From the NCBI RefSeq assembly GCF_036370855.1, contig NC_088099.1, positions 142,927,017-142,991,016 on the forward strand: 64,000 nt of DNA. Reading direction: 5' to 3'. This document shows positions 36,019 to 44,895 of this stretch, piece by piece (position 1 is the first letter of the stretch; the number at the start of each line of letters is the position of its first letter). A program made the translations under genes and the position numbers. The stretch is from Dromaius novaehollandiae (lineage: Eukaryota > Chordata > Aves > Casuariiformes > Dromaiidae). The notes below the pieces were generated by a model that was not told the DNA's origin, ran no database searches, and was given only the letters and a program-made list of their open reading frames with translations.

Positions 36019-39000
36019 GTTTCTATTAAGAAATATATTTCTATAACTGACTACAGGTATCCAGACTTCTGTCACTTAAATGCTGGATTACTGCAATATG
36101 TGCTAAATGTGGAAATTTTGAAAATTTGAGTCAATGGCCATTGAAGTAATCTGCATTCCAAGCCATGTTTCCTGTATGAAATCCATCACAGCTCTGCTCT
36201 GAGATTGCCAGGAGCCTTCACTTAAATCCAATTCCAACTTTAGGTGTTAGTTTGAAATCATACATTCCTAAACTGGAAAATATACGGTTAGAACTGGCCA
36301 GAAGGTATAAAATCATTCCTGAGAAAAAAGAAAAGAATTTTTCAACATCCTAAATCAGGACATAAGAGGAGAAAAAAGGAGAAATTTGTCCACAAGAAGT
36401 CTTTATTGCAGCAATTTCATTCTGAGAGAGTCTTGCAGGCAGAAAGTGTCATTGATCAGAAACACCCAAAGAGGAGAAAATACCATTCAAGCTCCCCCCT
36501 TGAACACTTGCAGACACTTTCCCTTTCCCACTAGCCCTCCTCCCCAGCCTGCTGCTCTTCACTTGGTTAACGAGAGCCTTTTGAGAAAGCAGTAATGAAG
36601 AATTTTTTTTCATGAAGGATTTCAGTGTTCTAAAAAGGACTTTTTCCACTGGAAAATCATTCAGAGAGATGGGTCCAAATCATCTCTAGCGACACTTAAC
36701 AACCTTTTTTCTTTGTGTTACTATGATGGCTAGAAAAGTCTTTAACGTAATTTAAGCGTTCACGCATGTAACATTTTTAGTGAATTTATTTTATCCATGG
36801 GTAGGTGAGAGCAGCAGGGTAAACTGCAGGTGGTCAGTCCTAGCAGGTCTACTTTAAACTGCAGGAAGAATTTAGCAAGACTGATGGCCACTGTCTAACC
36901 TGGAATTAAGCAGAGACCAAGACACTTTGTGAAAAAGTTATTGTAGTATATTTAAAAATTGTGACTGGCTGGGGTTCAGATCAAACAACCCATCCCCAGT
37001 CATCTCTCTTAGTAAAGCAGAAGGATCCCAAGCCCCTGCGTTTGCAATGCAGGCAGGAGCAAGTGAGCAGAGGCTGCCGAGGAAGGCGCAGACGGTGGGG
37101 TCCTGCCCGCTGCTGGGCAGCTGCTCCTGGCCAACTCACCAGCACCTTTCAGAAGGGCTCGGGGCAGTACCTGGATGTCAGCCATCACCTACTATCAAAC
37201 CAGGCTGCAGTTTTTCAGCAATTGAGTCTGTAACATCTGATAAAGCAACAAGCCAAAGTCTCATAACTGAAGATTTTTTCTCATCTATGAATTATGACAG
37301 CCACTTTTGAGAAAATCTTGCTTACTATGGACTCTTTATATATGGCTTTTGATATTTATTAATAAAGAATTCAGTTTAAAATACTTGTAGAGGTGGTGGA
37401 TGGAGGTTACTTGGACCATCAGAACACACAAAGTATCACTTTTTTTTTTAATTGAATCAATAGAAGAAAATAAAAAAATTCACAAAGCATATAAATGTAC
37501 CAAACGGTCCTGCTGCAAAACAGCAACAACAAGCCCTGTCCAAATTACTTACTTGCCCTGCATATCATCTCAAACCACATTTCCTTCTGCAACAGTCCTC
37601 TCAATTTAGCAAAAAAAACCCGTAAGCACATGTCTCTGTAGAGAACATTTTCTGTGCTTAAAAATAAGCAGACATTTAATTTTGGGAGGTGGCTCTGGTG
37701 ACTCAGGAGCACAAAAGGATAATGCCTAAGTTCGTTCATAGTATATTAAAATATTATTTTGCTTTCAACCTATATTTCAGTTTCAGTTCTAAAATGACAT
37801 CCATATCTATGGGAAATTAAGATGGTATTAAACTGTCAAAACTATAGCAAAGAGGGAATGTATGGATCAGCAGAATTAACAGCAATGTTTGGACTGAAAG
37901 ATACAACTGTTGTAATAACCGTATTTATCAGCTGAGTCCAATTTTCCCAATAATTTCCGTGTGGCCTTGTTGTGTAGTAAATATCAGTTTTGGTTAATAC
38001 TGGAATCCTTGACTGGGTTCTGTGTTGAGTGAAATACAAGTAGGTTTGCAGAATGAAGAACAGCAATGTTGAGCTGCTTCAGTTCAGTGGGTTTGCTACC
38101 ATCATTTATTACACAGATTATCCATTTAATTCTATTATTTTCCTCTATCGCTATTTAATCTTCTTTGTAATTCCCTGACTCATAGACTGAAGCAAAAATG
38201 TGATTTGTTCAATTTGTTGCAAAAATTATTCATTTCCCCATTTTGAGGGAGAAATATGGCTGGGCTGTGCATGAGTGTTATTTCCCTTCTGTCCCTGTGA
38301 CACTTGCCATCCCTCTCCCCCAGACATGCTGTGAGAAGTTTAACTAGAAGTCGCTAAAGCATATGTGAATGATTAATTCTTCTGAAACAGCAGGGACTCT
38401 TGGCTTTTTGATTGCTTTGGCTTACCTTCACACTTGGTACTGAGTTTGTGCTTTTAGTTCTGACAGAGAGGTTTATGCATGTGTTCTTCCACAGGTACAG
38501 GGAAGCATTATACAAAACAAGGTGCCCTTTAGCAAGAAACCCTTTCGAGAACAGCCCTGTCAAATCATCCTTTTAAGAAACTGATTTTCAAAGGGCTCTG
38601 AACCCAATCCTCCTCTTATGCATATGTAAGCATCTACACAAATCCACTCTACAGGTGAGTTCTACACACGTAAAATGCCTATTACCTACCCACATAAATA
38701 CTAACATACTCAAAAAGTTGTACAAAGTTAAGTAGACACGTAAGACTGCTTTCTGAAAGCTAGATGATAGAGATTTGATACAAAAGCTTTCTTCCCTACT
38801 CTGGCTATAAAACATCCCACATGCTATCTATTCCTTTCTTCCTCTTCTTTTTGTGTGGCTTTAAAGGGTTTCTTCAGTACAGCCCTCCAGAGGCTAGTGG
38901 CAGTTTAAACTTAAAGAGTCAGTAAAATTAAAATCCAGAAACAATACTAAAATGGCATTCTTTAGCTAGTACCATGTTATTATATCCAAGTCTAGATTAA

Positions 39001-39450
39001 TGTGTAATATAGAATTACTTTATACATGTACACTCAGGAAGATACTCTGTTTATTTGCTTTTACTTTAATTCTGAACTGTAATAAAGTTATCTCCTTCAA
39101 AATATCACATGCCAGAATTGCTGCTATAACCTATTTTTTTAAACATACCAGATTTTGAACCAACCTGTTAATAAACAAACAACTATAACAGCCACAAGAG
39201 CACAGAAAAATATTGATATATCCTTATTATGCATTAGCAACAGTGATCACACTTTGGTTCTTAAGCCAAAATAAATCTATTTTATTAGATGCTTCTCTTG
39301 AAGTCTGATTTACAAGAAAGAATCTGCTGCACAAGATAAGTTCTTCATTTACAACCTGATGATTGCTTATTCATTTAAGTTAAAACTTTTAACTTTTTGT
39401 TAACCTGTTTACCTAAATGAAACAGCAGATGATTGCAGCTGTGGTCAAAA

Positions 39451-39610
39451 CCAATACCAGTCTCTGTTGTTATGGCAACCAGTATTCAAACAGCCCCATT
39501 ATTTTTCTACCACTGCTTTCAGTCTCTCCCACTGTAAAGCAGCACAGAATGGAAAAGCAATTTTCAAAAACTTCTGTATAAAAGGCTGCCACTGAAATGC
39601 TGTGCTCTGT
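39451..39610 (+). promoter_or_regulatory. promoter-like cluster in BAALC intron 1 (antisense)
   Basis: Within 135 bases on the plus strand lie a CCAAT word (39451-39455), an X-box-like palindrome GTTGTTATGGCAAC (39466-39479, one mismatch to the RFX pattern) and a consensus TATA box TATAAAAG (39577-39584). The spacing would place a transcription start near 39608. No gene is recognised downstream beyond the short ORF at 39611. All of this is motif-level evidence. Confidence 0.3.
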
Positions 39611-39742
39611 ATGCTGATTCTTGAGCAGAGGCTAACTGCAAAGATGAACCTCGTCTATAAAACCTTCCCAGAGCTGCCAGTAATCACAGAAGAGCAGAGC
39701 AGCAGCACAATTGTGTCATTTAACTCAAGAGAATTGAACTAA
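39611..39742 (+). CDS. candidate 43-residue micro-ORF, unrecognised
   Basis: ATG to TAA, 43 codons plus stop, starting 27 bases after a TATAAAAG box. A second in-frame ATG at 39644 has A at -3. The peptide begins MLILEQRLTAKMNLVYKTFP and has a charged Ser/Glu-rich tail (ITEEQSSSTIVSFNSRELN). It has no hydrophobic segment and no known motif. It could equally be an untranslated exon or chance. It lies inside BAALC intron 1 on the opposite strand. Confidence 0.2.
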   Translation: MLILEQRLTAKMNLVYKTFPELPVITEEQSSSTIVSFNSRELN

Positions 39743-40696
39743 ACAAGAATTGCTCATAAACGCACAACCGTATTAAAGACAGTTATGGCAGATTAAATGT
39801 TAGCCAGTCAGATTGCTAGATACTTACAGAACTTTTCTCCTGTTCTTTTCATGGATTTTTTTTTTTAAAAAAGTCCTTACAAAGGACTCCATCCTGCTCC
39901 CTTTACATAGACATTTTGTAAAGGACTTCAGAAGGAATGCAGTGAACCTAAAAAAAGTGTAGGTTTCCTATTTGGCAGACCATTAGCCTTACCTTTGCTG
40001 ATACCATGATTGCATTTTTCTCTGGAGTGCATCAGGTTAGTCTGCATTGAAACATGCTGTGGACATTGTTTTTCTTTAACACACTTCAGGAGAAAAGATT
40101 TTACTATAGAAATAGTACAAAGACGATAGAAAAATTGTCTTTGTTTTTAAAGCCTTAGCCAATACTGTGACTCAAGTAATGATAAAAAATAAACAGATGT
40201 TCAGTATCTCATCTAATAAAACAACTGAATTCTGAGACAATATACAGCTTTTCAGTTCTGAGAGGAGAATTGTTTTTCATTTGATCATTTTAAAATTTAA
40301 TAATTTTATTTGCATTTCAAAACCACTCTCCAGCCAAGACTGGGGTCTTCCTGTTCTACTCACGGTTGGAAAACACAGTAAGGGACAGATCCTGTCCTAA
40401 GGACTTCACAGTGAATGAGCTAAACCATGCTTGTAAAGTCTTTCTGACCATGAGGCAGCATGCTGTTTTATTCAATCTGAGACACTTTCAAGTATAATAA
40501 GGAAGAGAATATTTTTTAATAAAACAGCTAACTTAGTCACTGAAAAACAGAAAGAAATAAAAATAAGATGACTTAAAGTCCACTTTAGAACAAAAATACT
40601 CAGTTTTATTGTAGTTGCTACTTAATGGGATTATAAAACACTTTTTTAATACTGGTCTCTGGTAGGAAATTGTACGTCTTAAGTTACTACTCTGTT

Positions 40697-40732
40697 TTTT
40701 TTATATATATATATATATTTTTTTTTATATAT
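40697..40732. repeat. AT microsatellite flanked by T-runs
   Basis: A TA dinucleotide run between two T-runs. A similar TA then T-run block lies at about 42948-42976, inside the L2-like element. Confidence 0.8.
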
Positions 40733-41989
40733 CTCAAAAAGTTTTATGGCAGTATAACGCAGCAGAATACACAAATGTGTTCTAAGATACTTCAGTTTGC
40801 ATGCAAAATATTTTTTTTATTTACAAAAATCTTTTCCTTGTGGTTTGCTTGTAACCCATGGTAATTGCCCTTGGGGACTAGCCTGATGCCACAGATCCTT
40901 ACTTCCTCAAGAAGCCTTTACTCTTGCTAACAGTTCCACTTAGTTGAACCAGACTGTTTAAAAAGAGCAGGCAAATTGTACAAAGGGTTGCAAGGATCAA
41001 GGAACAGTTGCTAAGCAGAAATGTAGTCTATTATGTTCCCCAGCTATAGCCTACGCATTAGCTGAATCTCATGAAAAGTTCTTAGCTTACACAGCAATGG
41101 ATGTACTGAGAGAAACTGCGAGAAACTGTTTTGTAGTTTCATTGTGAGTATTCCTTTAACTCCCTCCCTCAAGCCACTCGCGCTATATACAGCATGTAAG
41201 CTTATGTTTTAGATGTCTTTCAATTTCACCACCTGCAGTGCTTCATGAAATAATGTTATTTTTATACTGCTGTCCCTCCATACTTAGACTGTTCAACACT
41301 GTCAAAAGCTCAGCAGCATATTGCAACAAGTTGCTACCACATGTATTTGTCTGTTAGTGACTTTTTTTGATCCTAGGAAAAGTGGTCTGCCTTATTTTAG
41401 CTATATTATAACAATTAATATTGTTCTGTATGTCTTCGCGCAAAAAATATAGAGATCACAATATGCTTTATTAAAATAGCTGCAGAAAAATCAAGTAGAG
41501 AAGTGAAAATATTCTAAAAGAAAGTTAAAACAAGAATAAAGAAAAATGAAGGGAAAAGAAATTACTCTATTACTTCCTTTTAATTAAAAATAACTATCAA
41601 AACATTGTTAGTAAAGATACAAACACTTGGCTACAAATATGTATCATTCTAGAGAGTAATCACAGAAAGCTAAATATGCTGGTGGGCAAAAAGAGAAGGA
41701 TATAATGAAAGTTTGGGACAGGATTAGATTACTAAAATGAATATGAGATAGTTATCTATCTTTTCTTCATCATTATGCTTGTTGATCCTATATATTGTAT
41801 GTTCTTCCACACTCAACTGATTTGCCCCTCTTTCCATTTTGATGTCTAACATTTAGTGCTGTTGTTTGCAACTTAATTGAAACATGCCAACAAACATAGC
41901 CACCTTTTATTGCTTTTGACTCATTCCTGAAATCTTTCTTTCCATTTTCACTTCTCTCTTCACAGAATTTCATCCATTTGTTCCAAGAG

Positions 41990-43340
41990 AAAAGTGAACA
42001 AGAGCTCTCCTCCCCTGGCCGCTTTGGCTTGTCTCCCCTCCATCTGACTGACTCACTCCTTCTCTGTCACAGCTACAGAAGTTTCTTACCTCCATTTGAG
42101 CCAGTGTCACATCCCATCTCCTGATCTCTCCCATGATACTCTTCTCCCCTTCCTCTTCTGTCTCTTACTCTTCTGTAGTCTCAGTTCTCACAATAGAGAC
42201 ATGCTTTCCTCTTTACCTCTTTTTACTCTTAAACCCATGCTTCACCTCATTCACCCCTCCAATTCTTCATTCGCCCTTCTGCTTCCTCTCCCTTTCCTCT
42301 GCAAATTCACTGAATGAGCTGTTTCTAGCCACAGGAGTACCCCTCCTTTACACCATTTCCAGACCCTCTCCTAGCTCAAGCATTACCCTACAACAGCTCT
42401 CAACAAAGTACCTTATGACTTTTTAGGTACTAATCAGAACCAGTATGAATTCCTCATGCTCCTTAACCTGCTGGCTGCTGCAAGCACGGCTGTGTTGAAG
42501 AGTGACTGTCACCCTTCTTGAAGTCTTGGCCTCCCTGTGCACCCAGTGCTCTGTCCTCTCCTCATTCTTCTCTAATCTCTTCTTCAGCATGTTCTCAGAA
42601 AGCTTCTCTTACCCTAATCGGTTTCTATTGGGCTTGAGTGATGTCTCTTGTCCTCTTCTCCTTATCTCTGGTATTCTCATCTGTAAACACAAATTCAGTT
42701 ATCATATGTTTCTACACAGAATACTTACTGGTCTGCCTCTTTATCATCTCCTATTCAATATCAAATCTCAGACTGACTTCTGTCTACGAAATTTTGCCAC
42801 CAACTCAAACTAAGCATGGCTAAAAGAATGCTAAATATTTTTACTGAGGACATCTTCGCTACGTCTGTCCTTCTTCCTTGCTGGAGACAACAGCCTCGCC
42901 TACCATTCCGGCTTGCTGGCCACTACTGTCTTGAACTTCAAGTTCCTTATATATATATATATTTTTTTTTTTTTTGATACAGCATTTCATGTTTCAACTC
43001 GCCTTCAGATTCTCCTAACTTCACAAGTGCAGCCTATACCCTTCATAACTTCTCCTTACCTGTCACATCTCAGTCAGTGCAGAAGTCACCTCCCAATCCC
43101 AGCTGCCCAGTGACGGCAGCTTTCAGTCATGCCTGTCCATGACTTCTTCCTGATGCTGTGTAGCTTGCTATAGATATCCACAAACTACTTTTTTTTCTGA
43201 AGCTGCCTATATGCACTTACTGCTTTATATACAAATTATCATCTATTTGGGGCATCAACTGCTTTCGTGTTGCGTTTGTACAACGCCTACCACAACGGTC
43301 CTAGACCGAGACTTCCAGACACCACTGCAACGCACAATAT
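41990..43340 (+). mobile_element. L2-like LINE remnant, 5' truncated
   Basis: A pyrimidine-rich plus strand typical of L2 sense sequence. Matching phrases appear in order: CCTTCTTGAAGTCTTGGCCT with TCCTCATTCTTCTCTAATC (after the reverse-transcriptase region), then CTAAGCATGGCTAAAA, then the 3' tail GTTTGTACAACGCCTACCAC with GGTCCTAGACC, close to the known tail GTTTGTACAGCGCCTAGCAC. The open frames are short and broken, so it is dead. It is antisense to BAALC, and its 3' end lies about 400 bases from the exon 1 donor, where the CpG island begins. The left border is approximate. Confidence 0.6.
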
Positions 43341-43741
43341 ATTCTGAAACCCGTCCGAAGCCCCCCGCCAAGCCACGGCTCCTCATCCCCTTCTCCATCG
43401 CTGCTGCTGCTGCAGTAACACCTTAGCTGCGCACCTAAGACCGCGCCACTAAGCGACCCGAACCGCGGAACCGGGACGCGCAGCCCCGCTCCCTCGCGGC
43501 ACCGGGCGGAGCAGTTTTCCGCACACCAGGGCGGGCCGGCGCCGCGCTCATTCCTCCTCGCTTTAAACCTGCTCCCTAAACGACTCGGTTCCCAAAAACC
43601 CGCACCCCGCAGCAAGGCGCCGAGCCCACCGCGCCCCCTCCCCCGGCGGGGAGGCGATTAACGGCCCCCGGGGGCTCCCAGCGCCGAGCGCCCCGCGGGG
43701 CTCCCTCTCCCCTCGGCGGGGCCGGGCCCGGCCGCACTCAC
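43341..43741 (-). promoter_or_regulatory. BAALC: BAALC CpG island, intron-1 side
   Basis: GC- and CpG-dense sequence from the end of the L2-like element to the exon 1 donor. With the upstream part it forms the BAALC CpG island. No separate coding exon is apparent in it. Confidence 0.8.
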
Positions 43742-43889
43742 CGGGGCGCGGGGCGGGCTCGGCGGCGCCGTCGCCCTGCGGCGGGCTCTCCGAGTCGGTG
43801 TTGGTCAGCCAGGTGGACTCGGTCTCCCGCGTCCAGCTCTCGTAGTAGCGCGGCTCGATGGCGTCGGCGCGGCTGCCCCCGCAGCCCAT
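43742..43889 (-). CDS. BAALC: BAALC exon 1 (start codon exon)
   Basis: Encodes the N-terminus MGCGGSRADAIEPRYYESW, then TRETESTWLTNTDSESPP, essentially identical to human BAALC except for N in place of Y in LT(N/Y)TDS. Gly2 and Cys3 are the known myristoylation and palmitoylation positions that anchor the protein at membranes. The part after SPP (QGDGAAEPAPRP) is diverged and shorter than in human. The ATG has G at -3 and G at +4. The exon ends after 49 codons plus one base at donor CCCCG then GTGAGT. Joined with exons 2 and 3 the reading frame gives 137 residues. The gene points left, toward FZD6. Confidence 0.97.
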
Positions 43890-44055
43890 GGCGCCTCAGG
43901 GCCGCCGCCGCATCGCGCCCCGGCCGCGCCGCCGCCGCCGCCGCCGCCGCCCGCAGCTGCCTCGCTCGCTCGCTCGCTCACGGCCACTGCCGCGCCATGC
44001 CGCCCGCCGCCCGCCGCGCGGCCTTTATCGCCTCCGCCAGGCCCGCCCCCCGCCG
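43890..44055 (-). promoter_or_regulatory. BAALC: BAALC 5' leader and core promoter
   Basis: The region upstream of the BAALC ATG is CpG-dense. On the sense strand there is a GC box (GGGGGCGGGCC, 44040-44050) and a TATA-like GATAAAG (44023-44029). These would place a start near 44000 and a leader of about 110 nt. The leader then contains a CGG-type repeat, a GAGC repeat (minus strand, 43966-43979) and short upstream ORFs. The start site is inference. Confidence 0.6.
43928..43951 (-). repeat. BAALC: (GGC)8 / CGG-type repeat in BAALC leader
   Basis: Eight perfect GCC units on the plus strand, so GGC on the transcript strand, 39 bases upstream of the BAALC start codon. CGG-type repeats in 5' leaders are prone to length change and to hairpin or G-quadruplex folding. 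Confidence 0.9.
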
Positions 44056-44482
44056 TCCCCTCCCTCTCCCCTCCTCTCCCTCTCCCTCTCCCTCTCCCTC
44101 TCCCTCTCCCTCTCCCTCTCCCTCTCCCTCTCCCCTCCCTCTCCCTCTCCCTCTCCCTCTCCCCCCTCTCCCCTCCCTCTCCTCTCCCTCTCCCTCTCCC
44201 CTCCCTCTCCCTCTCCCCTCCCTCTCCCTCTCCCTCTCCCTCTCCCTCTCCCTCTCCCTCTCCCTCTCCTCTCCCTCTCCTCTCCCTCTCCCCTCCCTCT
44301 CCCTCTCCCCTCCCTCTCCCTCTCCCTCTCCCCTCCCTCTCCCTCTCCCTCTCCCCTCCCTCTCCCTCTCCCCTCCCTCTCCCTCTCCCCTCCCTCTCCC
44401 TCTCCCTCTCCCTCTCCCTCTCCTCTCCCTCTCCCTCTCCCTCTCCCTCTCCCTCTCCTCTCCCTCTCCTCTCCTCTCTCCC
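44056..44482. repeat. 427-nt uninterrupted polypyrimidine (TCTCCC)n tract
   Basis: Every base from 44056 to 44482 is C or T on the plus strand. The array is built from TCTCCC and CCCTCTCC-type units with occasional CCTCTCCT and CCCC variants. It starts only about 167 bases upstream of the BAALC ATG, so it abuts or overlaps the core promoter. The complementary strand is pure purine and G-rich. Long apparent proteins over it (Ser/Pro/Leu or Gly/Glu/Arg repeats) are translation artefacts. Confidence 0.97.
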
Positions 44483-44592
44483 ACCACCCGCTCCCGGCCC
44501 TGCCCCGCTCCGCAGCCCCGCGCCCCCCTCCAGCCCCGGCGCCCCTCGCCCGCGGGGCGGCGCTGCCGGGCGCGCAGGTGCGGCGCTGCGCG

Positions 44593-44895
44593 GAGTGGGG
44601 CAGTGCTGGGGAGAGGGGGCTGAAGGGGAGGGGCGAGGAGGTCAGAGCACTGGGGAGAGGGGCACCAAGGAGAGGGTGCTGAGGGGAGGGCAACTGGGGA
44701 GAGGGAGCTGAGGGGAAGGCTTTGGGGGGAGGGAGCTGAGAGGAGGGCAGCTGGGGAGAAGGGTGCTGAGGGGAGAGGCAGCTGAGGAGAGGGTGCTGGG
44801 GAGAGGGCTGAGGAGGGCAGGGTGCTGGGGAGAGGGGCACCAAGGAGAGGGCACTGAGGGGAAAGCTTTGGGGAGAGGGAGCTAGGGAGAGGGCC
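44593..44895. repeat. purine-rich imperfect minisatellite
   Basis: On the plus strand, repeated units of the type CTGGGGAGAGGG and GCTGAGGGGAGGG, 12 to 24 bases long, interrupted by CACCAAGG and GGCTTTGGGG variants. It is the purine counterpart of the tract at 44056-44482: its GGGAGA core is the reverse complement of TCTCCC. Multiple G-runs suggest G-quadruplex potential. Confidence 0.85.

Larger units (their letters stand above)
23428..43741 (-). other. BAALC: BAALC intron 1
   Basis: A 20,314-base intron between donor GTGAGT (43736-43741) and acceptor TTTTAG. It is mostly AT-rich, low-CpG DNA with small ORFs that look like nothing known. Supported contents are annotated separately: a hairpin, X-box motifs, a MIR-like relic, a CR1 tail, a 15-base tandem repeat, a promoter-like cluster, AT microsatellites and an L2-like LINE. 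The human intron hosts MIR3151; no equivalent could be recognised here. Confidence 0.85.

Noticed and set aside
23428..43741. MIR3151-like microRNA hairpin in BAALC intron 1
   Set aside because: The human microRNA is in this intron, but no hairpin with its sequence was recognised; the stem at 29774 is unrelated by sequence.
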